Part shown: positions 25,911 to 34,314 of the stretch, piece after piece | Layout: every line of letters starts with the position of its first letter | How positions within the stretch are numbered: position 1 is the first letter of the stretch | Source: Myxococcus eversor | GTDB lineage: Bacteria; Myxococcota; Myxococcia; Myxococcales; Myxococcaceae | Direction: 5' to 3' | NCBI RefSeq assembly: GCF_010894455.1 | Contig: NZ_JAAIXY010000008.1 | Span: 124,001 to 188,000, forward strand | DNA: 64,000 nucleotides | Program-made: the position numbers and the translations under genes | The notes under the pieces: model-generated | Database searches by the model: none | What the model was told of the DNA's origin: nothing | The model's input: only the letters and a program-made list of their open reading frames with translations

Positions 25911-26220
25911 TCACGAGCTCGTGGTGATTTCCCGCGAGGCCGGGTTTCTCCTCCGTCCCGTCGCCCGCTTCGGCGTGGCCCGTGCGGACTCCCCCGCCGG
26001 CTGGAGATATCCCTGCATCAACGCACCCAGCTCGTCGAGGAAGGTCTCGTTCGTCAGATAGTCCGGCCGGTCCGACACCGCCTTGATGCACAGCGTCTCC
26101 ACCGAGTGCACGAGGATGAAGACAGCCATGTCGAGGTCCTTGGGGCGCAGCGCCTCGACTCTCGGCGCGAGGAAGGCGCGGACCAGGCGGAACAGTCGCT
26201 GCTCGTGCGGGTGCTCGCGC
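25911..26220 (-). pseudogene. TetR-family regulator, C-terminal remnant
   Basis: Without a start codon, the minus frame from about 26220 reads EHPHEQRLFRLVRAFLAP, then DMAVFILVHSVETLCIKAV and FLDELGALMQGYL, a normal TetR ligand-binding C-terminus, to the stop at 25911. The N-terminal HTH is missing: the frame runs into the remnant of a dehydrogenase on the other strand. It cannot bind DNA. Confidence 0.7.
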
Positions 26221-26483
26221 TGTGCCCGGGGCCCGTGGAGACGGCCTTCTTCGACGTGGTGGGCACCCGGCAGGTGGCGGTGGGCCCGGTGGCCACGGCA
26301 GGACAGGTGGCCCTCGCGGGCCTCCGAGGCCTCGAGCAGGGGAGGGCCTCGCTCATCGCCGGCTGGCGCAACTGGCTCCGGGCCAACCTGCCGCGCTTCG
26401 CACCGCGCGCCTTCACCGCGCGCATGGCCGCGGGGATGCTGAAGCCGCGTGAAGCCCCCGCGCTGCCTGCCCGCTCCGTCTAG
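26208..26483 (+). pseudogene. Short-chain dehydrogenase, C-terminal remnant
   Basis: The plus frame begins abruptly with VLALCPGPVETAFFDVVGT, the segment after the SDR active site (normally about residue 180), and runs to TAG at 26481. The Rossmann half and catalytic Ser-Tyr-Lys are absent. It abuts the truncated TetR gene head-to-head, as expected if a divergent tetR/sdr pair lost its shared centre by deletion. Confidence 0.7.
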
Positions 26484-26887
26484 GGCTGACGCGGACGCAG
26501 CCTGAGGCGCAGGCGCTGCTCGTCGCCGCGGTCGATGACCTCGATGACTTCGAACACCTCGCCGGCCGCTTCCACCGTCTGGCCCGCGCGCACGCGCACG
26601 TGCCGCTGCTCCGGTGGAACGACTCGCGAGTCGTAGAGGAAGAGGGCGGCGGTGGACCCGCGCACGCCCGCATCCGTGTCCTCGGGCCAGAAGTTGCCCG
26701 TGGCCAGGCTCAGGTGCGGTGTCACCTGGAGCGGGCCGTGGTTCTTCGTCAGCGTGAAGGTGCCGGACTGCTCCGCCGAGGAGGGCGGCACGGCGGGCGT
26801 CTCACGAGCGCACCCGGACAGCACCAGCCCCAGGGCCAGTGCCAGTCCGGTCCACCCGCGCGTGCCCACCGCCGCCCGTCGACTCAC
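26480..26887 (-). CDS. Lipoprotein paralogous to the 27974-28273 protein; probable partner of the calpain-like protease
   Basis: A 135-residue lipoprotein (lipobox LSGC). It starts at a GTG that overlaps the calpain stop (GTGA), so it is translationally coupled. The mature part shares with the protein at 27974-28273: TLTKNHGPLQV against TLIKGQGPVAL, ATGNFWPED against ASGNFWPEE, and HVRVRAGQTVEAAGE against HVRVHATQVVEVDGA. The shared order of motifs over ~90 residues indicates a duplicated domain, here sent to the envelope. No known family was recognised. Inhibitor, immunity protein, chaperone or secretion adaptor of the protease are all possible. Confidence 0.78.
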   Translation of the reverse strand: MSRRAAVGTRGWTGLALALGLVLSGCARETPAVPPSSAEQSGTFTLTKNHGPLQVTPHLSLATGNFWPEDTDAGVRGSTAALFLYDSRVVPPEQRHVRVRAGQTVEAAGEVFEVIEVIDRGDEQRLRLRLRPRQP

Positions 26888-27864
26888 TTCGTCGGGTTGG
26901 TGTTGGCGTACTGGAAGGACTCGCGGAACTGCGCCTCGGTGAGGACGATGTCCGGCGTGCCGGAGCCCCAGGGGTTGCGCAGCGTCACCGTGCCCGCCTT
27001 GGTGTCCACGCCCGAGATGAAGTACTCGTGGTCCGCCACCAGCGTGCCGTTCTTGTAGAGCGGCTTGTCGGTGCCGTCCGCGATGTCGAAGCCGAGGAAC
27101 TTGATGTCGTCGTGCGTGCCCGCGGTGATGGCCTCGCCCGCGTTCAGCCGCTTCTCCAGGTCCGCCAGCGTGGCGCCCCCGACGTCCAGGCTGCTGCTCT
27201 TCTTGCCGGTGATGGCCTCCATGGCGTTGGCGCTGTTGCCATGGACAATCTTCGGGTAGCCGCCCTTCCACTGGGCATAGGCCTTCTCGACGAGGGCCGG
27301 CCACAGCTCCGCCTTGCCACCCTCCCGCGGCGTCGCGGCGTAGGCCGGGTTGCCACTGGAGTTCAGGGGCAGGTCGGGGGTGACGGTGATGGTCACCGGC
27401 TTGCCCTTGTCCTGGAAGGTGACGTTGTAGTTGCCGGACGCGTCCGGGCCCTTGACCATGTTCTCGATGAGGGCCGGGTTGGCGCGCGCAATCGCACCCA
27501 TGGACGTCATCAGGTAGCAGTCGCCAATCTGCCCCTGCTGCACGTCGTTCCAGTGCGCGTTGACGCCGTCGGTGCCGGCCTCGAAGAGGCTGCCGTTCTT
27601 CACCGGGCCGTAGGTGACGTTGGTGTCGAGCGCCTTCGGGTCCTTCGTCTTCGGGCTCTCCGCGCCGCTGGTCCGCGGAGTGGCGCCAAACAGCGCGGCG
27701 GCGAACTGCTCACGGCGGCTGGGCGGCAGCATGCCGTCCTGCGTCCGGGCGCTCGACTGCTGCTGGCGGGCCTCCTGCGTCTTGACTTGCGGCTGGACGC
27801 TCTCGGTGGCCTTCGGGAGGGTCTGGGTGACGCGGGACCCCTCATTCCCAATCTTGAAGCTCAT
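26884..27864 (-). CDS. Calpain-like (C2 family) cysteine protease
   Basis: A 326-residue protein. Residues 1-80 are Gln/Ser/Lys-rich, disordered and without signal peptide. The catalytic domain (about 85-325) has the calpain oxyanion/nucleophile motif QGQIGDC (Q110, C116), ELWPALVEKAYAQW (188-199), H279 in DHEYFISGV and N297 in RNPWG, a complete C-H-N triad. No EF-hand or C2-like domain is attached, so calcium control is not evident. The ATG at 27864 has a weak upstream region. It sits between two paralogous small proteins (the 99-residue one upstream, the lipoprotein downstream). Bacterial calpains are uncommon; a secreted or delivered effector is a reasonable inference. Confidence 0.9.
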   Translation of the reverse strand: MSFKIGNEGSRVTQTLPKATESVQPQVKTQEARQQQSSARTQDGMLPPSRREQFAAALFGATPRTSGAESPKTKDPKALDTNVTYGPVKNGSLFEAGTDGVNAHWNDVQQGQIGDCYLMTSMGAIARANPALIENMVKGPDASGNYNVTFQDKGKPVTITVTPDLPLNSSGNPAYAATPREGGKAELWPALVEKAYAQWKGGYPKIVHGNSANAMEAITGKKSSSLDVGGATLADLEKRLNAGEAITAGTHDDIKFLGFDIADGTDKPLYKNGTLVADHEYFISGVDTKAGTVTLRNPWGSGTPDIVLTEAQFRESFQYANTNPTK

Positions 27865-27973
27865 GGATGTTCCCCCTGGACTGTCGCCCCCCCAAGGGCG
27901 TCAGTGATGCATGTCTGGATTATCGCGAGGTCAACGCAAGAGTTGCGTCGGGCCCGCACTATGCGTGCGGAGA

Positions 27974-28273
27974 TCAGCGGACCTTCAGGTGGATGGCGGG
28001 CTCCGTGCCCTCGGCGCCGCTGACCTCGAGGATTTCGAGCGAGGCTCCATCCACTTCCACCACCTGGGTCGCGTGGACGCGCACATGCTCCTGCTTCGAG
28101 GGCGACGTGCGGGTGTCGATGATGAAGAGGCCTGCGGTGAGCTGCTTCTCGCGGCCCCCCTTGGCTTCGACTTCCTCGGGCCAGAAGTTGCCGCTGGCCA
28201 CGCGCAGGTGGGGCTTCTCCGGAAGCGCGACGGGCCCCTGGCCCTTGATGAGCGTGATGGTGTCGGATGCCAT
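27974..28273 (-). CDS. Small cytoplasmic-type protein paralogous to the lipoprotein at 26480-26887
   Basis: A 99-residue soluble protein with no signal peptide. Its motifs TLIKGQGPVALPEKPHL, ASGNFWPEEVE, LFIIDTRTSPSKQEHVRVH and EVDGASLEILEV line up in order with those of the lipoprotein two genes downstream. The first gene of a three-gene minus-strand group (109 bases before the calpain gene). Together they form a cytoplasmic/envelope pair around one protease, as expected for compartment-specific inhibitors, or for a protein that escorts the leaderless protease. Family not recognised. Confidence 0.75.
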   Translation of the reverse strand: MASDTITLIKGQGPVALPEKPHLRVASGNFWPEEVEAKGGREKQLTAGLFIIDTRTSPSKQEHVRVHATQVVEVDGASLEILEVSGAEGTEPAIHLKVR

Positions 28274-28409
28274 GTGGCTGTTTCCCCCGGTCGTCAGGAC
28301 GGGCGGGGCCGCGTGGAGCGGTCCTCGCCCTGGATGATGTGGGTGGAGGCTACCATGGGCCCCTGCACGGGCCGTATGGCCTTGACTGTGAGTGCGCATG
28401 GTTGGGGGG

Positions 28410-29474
28410 CTAGAGGGCGGGGAGCTGGAGCGGGAGATAACGCACTGTGTTGCTCAAGCCGTCCCCGAGCTGGCCCCAGTCGTTGCAGCCCCAGGTCCAG
28501 TGGGTGCCATCGAAGGTTCGGGCGATGGAGTGACGCCATCCACCGGCGATGGAGACGGCGAACTCGGGGCCGGTGGCCCTGATGGGTGTGGGGCGGTCGG
28601 TGGTGGTGCCGTCTCCAAGCTGGCCGCACGAATTGCTCCCCCAACCCCAGACGTAGCCATCGGCGTCGGTCGCCAGCGAATACCCTTCGCCTCCGGCGAT
28701 GGAGACCCCGCCGGAAAGGCCGGGGACCTGGGTGGGGGGCTGGACGGCGTTCCACGTCCACACGGTTCCGTTGGCGCGCAGGGCCAGCGAGTGCCTTCTC
28801 CCGGCGGCGATGGCGGTCACCTGGGTGAGGCCGGAGACCTGGGTGGCCGTGGTGGCGCTGGTGAGCCAGGTCCAGACAGTTCCGTTGGCGCGCAGGGCGA
28901 GCGAGAAGTCCTCTCCCGCCGCGATGTCGGCGACCTGCGTGAGTCCCGCGACCTGGGTGATGGGGCGGTTCTGGCCCCAGGTCCAGACGGTGCCATTCGA
29001 ACGCAGGGCGAGGGAGTGGAGGTAGCCCGCGGCGACTCCCACCGCCGGGGCGAACACCGGGACGGGGGCGTGGCGGTGGGTGGTGGTGCCGTCTCCAATC
29101 TGGCTGTAGGTGTTGAAGCCCCAGGCCCAGACGACGTTGTCGGCGCGCAGGGCCAGCGAGTGATAGGCGCCCGCGGCGATGTTCACCACGTTGGAGAGCC
29201 CGGAGACCTGAACCGGGTTGGCTCGGTCCAGGTTGGTGCCGTCCCCGAGTTGGCCCACCGCGTTGTTGCCCGAGGCCCACACGGTGCCGCCCGTGCCCAG
29301 CCTCAGGGTGTGTCGCTCGCCCGCCGCGACCTGCTCCTGCGCGCCGAGCGCCTGGGGGGAGGACACGAGGTTGTCGGTTTCTCCTCCGCCGACATCGACC
29401 TCTCCACAACCTCCGAGAGTCACCGCCACGCTCAACCACAAGACTCGATGTAACCGCATGAGAGGGTTTTGCAT
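28410..29474 (-). CDS. RCC1-repeat lipoprotein
   Basis: A 354-residue lipoprotein (lipobox LGGC). Seven imperfect ~45-50-residue blades carry the RCC1 pattern, for example GTVWASGNNAVGQLGDGT, YHSLALRADNVVWAWGFN and HSLALRANGTVWTW. RCC1-type propellers in myxobacteria are common secreted proteins; they bind proteins or glycans and have no enzyme motif. The start is ATG 29474, or ATG 29459 just before the hydrophobic signal. It is not clearly part of the calpain group (136-base gap). Confidence 0.85.
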   Translation of the reverse strand: MQNPLMRLHRVLWLSVAVTLGGCGEVDVGGGETDNLVSSPQALGAQEQVAAGERHTLRLGTGGTVWASGNNAVGQLGDGTNLDRANPVQVSGLSNVVNIAAGAYHSLALRADNVVWAWGFNTYSQIGDGTTTHRHAPVPVFAPAVGVAAGYLHSLALRSNGTVWTWGQNRPITQVAGLTQVADIAAGEDFSLALRANGTVWTWLTSATTATQVSGLTQVTAIAAGRRHSLALRANGTVWTWNAVQPPTQVPGLSGGVSIAGGEGYSLATDADGYVWGWGSNSCGQLGDGTTTDRPTPIRATGPEFAVSIAGGWRHSIARTFDGTHWTWGCNDWGQLGDGLSNTVRYLPLQLPAL

Positions 29475-29565
29475 CGGTGGGTCTCTTTCTGTCGTCGGGG
29501 AGCGCAAGGAATTGCGCGCGCGGCGAGTCTGGGTCAGTTGTCCCGAGACACTCAACCCCTCACCT

Positions 29566-29776
29566 GGCGATATTCCTGCTGACGCCAGGAATTGACGGAG
29601 CCCTGCTGGCCACGGCGGCGGAGGTCGCTGACGCGGCGCTGATGCTCGCCTCCGATGACCCTCCCTCCCTGACGGGCTCCGCCTTCGTCATCGACGGCGG
29701 CATGACGGTGGCGCTGCAGGCGCGGGTTGTCAGCGGGTGCACGGCGGCGCGACATGGCGCTTGCCGTGCCCGGTGA
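29566..29776 (+). pseudogene. Second short-chain dehydrogenase remnant
   Basis: The plus frame reads ATAAEVADAALMLASDDP followed by SLTGSAFVIDGGMTVALQ, the last ~45 residues of a classical SDR (the TG..F.IDGG motif), then a short random tail to the stop at 29774. Nothing of the Rossmann or catalytic part precedes it. It lies in the 407-base gap between the RCC1 and ABC genes; the rest of that gap shows no gene. Confidence 0.6.
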
Positions 29777-29881
29777 CGTGGGGGTTGGCTGTACCCATGC
29801 GCATCATCCGAGAGACGGCTTCGATGGAGAGAACCCGCGCGTGGTGGGCCCGAGGCTCGGGCTCCGGGGAGGCGTAGCCGC

Positions 29882-30910
<1,029 letters not shown>

Positions 30911-30961
30911 GGAGCGAGGCCGTATCCCGGCCGCGAAGTGGCCTGCCTCATACTTCAGTTG

Positions 30962-31061
30962 ATCCGTTATAGTGGATTAAACCCGTGCCGGCGGGCCATT
31001 TAAATCCGATTTAATGGATGAATCGTCCCGGCCTGGGCCTCTTTAATCCGTTATAAAGGAT
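30962..31061 (+). promoter_or_regulatory. Three HipB-type operators with exact 42-bp spacing
   Basis: The pattern ATCC-N8-GGAT occurs at 30962-30977, 31004-31019 and 31046-31061, each with an eight-base AT-rich spacer and successive starts exactly 42 bp apart (four helical turns). This is the same half-site and spacer as the E. coli HipB operator TATCC-N8-GGATA. The third site ends four bases before the hipA ATG. The whole 30.95-31.07 kb patch is far more AT-rich than its surroundings. Confidence 0.85.
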
Positions 31062-31064
31062 TAT

Positions 31065-32354
31065 ATGAAGGTGCACCTCCAGGCGCTCATCGACGGGTCG
31101 TGGCAGCGGGCGGCGCTGCTTGAGTTCAACGCGCCCGGGGAGGGTCGACGTGGAGGGTGCGTTTTTGAGTACGAGTACGACTATTGGGTTCGGTGGATTG
31201 CGGATCCGCCGCCGCTGACAGCGGTGAGTCTCAACCTCCCGGTCGAGTTCGGCCCCAAGGTCTGGCGCCGTCGTTGGCCCGCGTTCCTCGATGACCTGCA
31301 ACCCATGGGAAGTGCCCGCCGTTGGTGGCTGCGGCGACTGAACCTCCCTGATGAATCGGCGAGTGACATCGAGCTCCTGCGGAAAGGAACGATTGCGCCG
31401 GTCGGCAACCTCCGCGTCGAGGAGGCCGTTCCCGTAAAGAAGGAAGCTCCCCAGCGGTTCCCTCGCCAGGCCGTCATCGACCGCGAGCACGCCTTCATCG
31501 AGTACGCCGTCAACGCTGGAGCGCAGGTTGGAGGTGCGACAGGCGCTGGCGGTGATTCGCCGAAACTCCTGCTCCGCTGCGACGACACAGACCATGTGTG
31601 GATCGACGTCTGGCAGGATGAACCTTCCTGCCCGGATAGGCACTACCTCGTCAAGTTCGCGCGCAGCCGCGACGAACGCGACCGAACCATTCTCCGGTCC
31701 GAGTATGTGTATTATAAAGCGCTCGCTGAACTCGGGTTCGAAACCATTCCGCAAGAGGGACTCGCGCTTCACGAAGGTCCTTCAGGCCCGAGCCTCTGGC
31801 TTCCCCGCTTCGACGTCGCGCGACGAGACGGTCGCGAGATTCGATTCGGACTCGAATCCCTCTACTCGCTACTCAATGCCGAGCCCGGGTCCTTCCAAAA
31901 GCATCAAGCGGTATTAGGCGTACTGCAACACGTCGTCCCCAGGGCGGTCTGGCCGATGGTGCGCCTCGAATACCTGAAGCGAGACTTGCTGAATCAAGTG
32001 TTCGGCAATTCGGACAACCACTGCAGGAACATCGCCGTGCTCAAAACGGACAGCACCGTCCGCCTCGCGCCCATCTTCGACTTCGCGCCGATGAAGATGG
32101 ACCTCGAAGGCATCACCCGCACCACGACGTGGGAAGGGTACGAGCGCGGCGGAGATGTCGACTGGGATGGGCTTCTCCGAAGTTTCGGCGCGGATGAATC
32201 GTCGTTGCGAGAAGGACTCCATGACCTCGCCTCGCGCCTTCGTAAGCTTCCCCAACTTCTCGCCGACCTCGGGCTGCCGGAAGAAACGCTGAACTTCGCG
32301 GGGCTCGGCCTTCTAAACACCGAGAAGCGCCTCCGCACGTGGGGGCTCCTATGA
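31065..32354 (+). CDS. hipA: HipA-family kinase toxin
   Basis: A 429-residue serine/threonine kinase-like toxin. The catalytic loop is GNSDNHCRN (D317, N322), the metal-binding Asp is D339 in APIFDFAPM, the ATP lysine is probably K197 (YLVKFA), and a flexible loop with Ser165 precedes PKLLL, as in HipA autophosphorylation. HipA toxins phosphorylate glutamyl-tRNA synthetase or other targets and cause growth arrest. The gene order is toxin first, antitoxin second, the reverse of E. coli hipBA, and the stop overlaps the antitoxin ATG (ATGA). The ATG at 31065 has only a weak AAGGA element, and translation may be kept low by the third operator overlapping the leader. Lower GC than its neighbours suggests transfer. 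Confidence 0.9.
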   Translation: MKVHLQALIDGSWQRAALLEFNAPGEGRRGGCVFEYEYDYWVRWIADPPPLTAVSLNLPVEFGPKVWRRRWPAFLDDLQPMGSARRWWLRRLNLPDESASDIELLRKGTIAPVGNLRVEEAVPVKKEAPQRFPRQAVIDREHAFIEYAVNAGAQVGGATGAGGDSPKLLLRCDDTDHVWIDVWQDEPSCPDRHYLVKFARSRDERDRTILRSEYVYYKALAELGFETIPQEGLALHEGPSGPSLWLPRFDVARRDGREIRFGLESLYSLLNAEPGSFQKHQAVLGVLQHVVPRAVWPMVRLEYLKRDLLNQVFGNSDNHCRNIAVLKTDSTVRLAPIFDFAPMKMDLEGITRTTTWEGYERGGDVDWDGLLRSFGADESSLREGLHDLASRLRKLPQLLADLGLPEETLNFAGLGLLNTEKRLRTWGLL

Positions 32355-32752
32355 AGCGCGCCGACGTCGCCCAGTTGACCCCGCTCGAACGCAAAGCGCT
32401 GTTGGAAGAGCTCGCCGCCATGGTCGCCGCTGGAGAGTTCGACTTTGGAGACGTCTCGCGAATCCTCCGCGGAACGATGCTGGGAATGGACCGGAAGACC
32501 TTCGCGCGCGCCGTGAAGCTCTCCGCCAGCATCATCGCGAAGCTCGAGGACGAGCCGGATGCGAACCCGACGCTCGAGACGCTCAATAAAATCTTCGCGC
32601 CGTTCGGAGGGAAGGTCGTGTTGACGTTTCCCCGCCTCGAGGAACCACGGCCACTCGACGATGACGAGAAGCAGCGTCGCGAGATGCTTCGCGCCGCGCT
32701 CGCGAAGAACAAGCGGCAGCGGCGGCGCTCAATCGCGCCGTCCGAGGATTAG
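32351..32752 (+). CDS. hipB: HipB-like HTH antitoxin
   Basis: A 133-residue protein. An N-terminal helical segment is followed by an HTH of the Cro/CI type (RKTFARAVKLSASIIAKLED ... NPTLETLNKIFAPFG, about 60-100) and a basic tail. It should neutralise HipA and bind the three ATCC-N8-GGAT sites upstream. The N-terminal ~50-residue extension before the HTH is longer than in E. coli HipB. It overlaps hipA by four bases and its stop overlaps the stop of the convergent deacylase gene. Confidence 0.85.
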   Translation: MKRADVAQLTPLERKALLEELAAMVAAGEFDFGDVSRILRGTMLGMDRKTFARAVKLSASIIAKLEDEPDANPTLETLNKIFAPFGGKVVLTFPRLEEPRPLDDDEKQRREMLRAALAKNKRQRRRSIAPSED

Positions 32753-33264
32753 GGCTGCAGCGAGAAGCTGTCGTTCTCGATGCGCAGTTGTTCGCGCTGG
32801 CGGTCGTGAACGATGAGTCCGGTGAAGGGGGCCTCCACGTTCTCGAAGTCCGCGAAGCGCATCTCCAGGGCCTCGGCGTGGGAGCCCGCGCGGAACAGCA
32901 GCCGCTCCGCGTGGCGCAGGTGTTCATCCACCACCACCGGGACTCCGTAGAGCCTTCCGAAGGGCGGCTCCGCGCCGACCTCGCACTCGGGGAAGAGCGG
33001 GGCGAACTCCGACTCCTCGGCGAGCCGCAGGTTCTTCGCGCCTGTCACCTCCGCGAGTCGGTCCAGGTTCACCGAGTCCGGCGCGCTCACCACGCAAATC
33101 CACAGCGAGTCATCCGAGCGGAAGATGACCGACTTGGCCACCTGGAAGCCGCTGACGTGCAGTGACGCCGCGAGCGCCTGCGCGGTGATGGCTCGCAGGT
33201 GAGGCCTGCGCTCGAAGGGGACGTTGTGTCCTTCCAGGTACTGGATGATGTTCTGTGGAATCAT
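32749..33264 (-). CDS. YbaK/ProX-type aminoacyl-tRNA deacylase
   Basis: A 171-residue protein of the YbaK/EbsC/ProX family, which hydrolyses mischarged tRNA such as Cys- or Ala-tRNA(Pro). Features: HLRAITAQALAASLHVSG, the catalytic-lysine strand VAKSVIFRSDD, and EPPFGRLYGVPVVVDE. The ATG at 33264 has GGAGG upstream. It is a single gene in a housekeeping trans-editing role. Confidence 0.82.
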   Translation of the reverse strand: MIPQNIIQYLEGHNVPFERRPHLRAITAQALAASLHVSGFQVAKSVIFRSDDSLWICVVSAPDSVNLDRLAEVTGAKNLRLAEESEFAPLFPECEVGAEPPFGRLYGVPVVVDEHLRHAERLLFRAGSHAEALEMRFADFENVEAPFTGLIVHDRQREQLRIENDSFSLQP

Positions 33265-33413
33265 GGCGCGGCCTCCGTCGGTGCTCGCGGCAGAAGGTGC
33301 GTCCGCGCGCCCTCGCGCACCACGCCCCGCCTCTCGCGCGCCCGCCTCGCGAGCCGCCACCCCGGCGCCCGGCTCCCTCGCCCCGTCCCGCCGGACGATG
33401 CGTTAGCCCCGCC

Positions 33414-33611
33414 TCAGGCGTAGACCTGACTGCCCTCCAGCGACAGCTCCAGGCGCCGGTTGAGATGGTCCAGCCGGTCATACCGCTCACGGAGCAAGTC
33501 TCGGTACGCGCGCTGGTCCGTGTGGGAAATCTCGGTCAGCAACTCGAGCAACGCCGTGTCCAGCGCCTGCTTCAGCTCGCGGGCTTCCTCCGCGGACAGT
33601 TCCAGCAACAT
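33414..33611 (-). CDS. Small conserved-type hypothetical protein (65 residues)
   Basis: A short acidic/amphipathic helical protein: LELSAEEARELKQALDTAL followed by LLTEISHTDQRAYRDLL and LNRRLELSL, probably a helical hairpin. The ATG at 33611 has a strong AGGAGG. No cysteines or signal peptide. It resembles small helical proteins often found near stress genes in Myxococcaceae; function unknown. Confidence 0.65.
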   Translation of the reverse strand: MLLELSAEEARELKQALDTALLELLTEISHTDQRAYRDLLRERYDRLDHLNRRLELSLEGSQVYA

Positions 33612-33815
33612 GCGGCCACCTCCTGTCGCGAATGTTAGGCACTCCACTCCGCCCGAGCCGCCCACCCACTCCAGCGCCTCCCTTCGCCCATGCCAGGACG
33701 ACGAGCGCTTCCCTGCCTGCTCCGTCGGACTGTCGTCACGCGCACCACGCCCGCAGGTTCTCCCTGACGAGGGGCCCGGGTGCGCCGGGCGTCATGCAGC
33801 CGCGAGGAGGTCGTG

Positions 33816-34142
33816 ATGATTCAGTCTGGCGAGGTGCGCGAGGGAATGACCGTGAGGGCCTCCGATGGCCGCGAGGTGGGCCGGGTCGCCGCCGTCGGTG
33901 ACATCCACTTCGAACTGGAGCAGGGCCTGGTCCCCATTCCCCGACACGACTACCTGGTGGAGTTCAGCGACGTGGACCATGTCAGCGGCGACGAGGTCTA
34001 CCTGTCCCGCGCCGACCATCCGCTGCTGACGCTGGAGGTGGATGACGACGGCGGCGCGCTGCCTCCCCGCAGCTCGCGCGGCATGGACACCGAGCCGACG
34101 AACGTCTCCGCCCCATCGGACGAGGACTCCGTGCGCCACTGA
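33816..34142 (+). CDS. DUF2171-like PRC-barrel-type protein
   Basis: A 108-residue soluble protein. The first 70 residues (VREGMTVRASDGREVGRVAAV ... LVPIPRHDYLVEFSDVDHVSGDEVYLS) match the DUF2171 barrel, a PRC-barrel relative of unknown function. The C-terminus is a disordered acidic tail. GAGGAGG precedes the ATG at 33816. Confidence 0.78.
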   Translation: MIQSGEVREGMTVRASDGREVGRVAAVGDIHFELEQGLVPIPRHDYLVEFSDVDHVSGDEVYLSRADHPLLTLEVDDDGGALPPRSSRGMDTEPTNVSAPSDEDSVRH

Positions 34143-34314
34143 GCACCCCTGTGTCGCCAGGATTCGGCGGCGTGGGTGCGGGCTCCGCACGAGTGGGGGA
34201 TTTCCGACCCGGTACGCCGTTCAAGCGTCCGGAATCACTCAGGTCGGACAGCCCGGAAATGTCAGACCGTCAGGCTACACGGGCTCCCTCCGACCAGCGA
34301 GGCGAGTGGAGCTC

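Noticed and set aside
26054..26425. Open frame across the TetR/SDR junction as a real 124-residue gene
   Set aside because: It is in a frame unrelated to either remnant and has Arg/Ser-rich nonsense composition.
31065..32354. hipA locus as part of a prophage or integrative element
   Set aside because: No integrase, tRNA, att-like repeats or phage genes in the neighbouring sequence; only composition suggests transfer.
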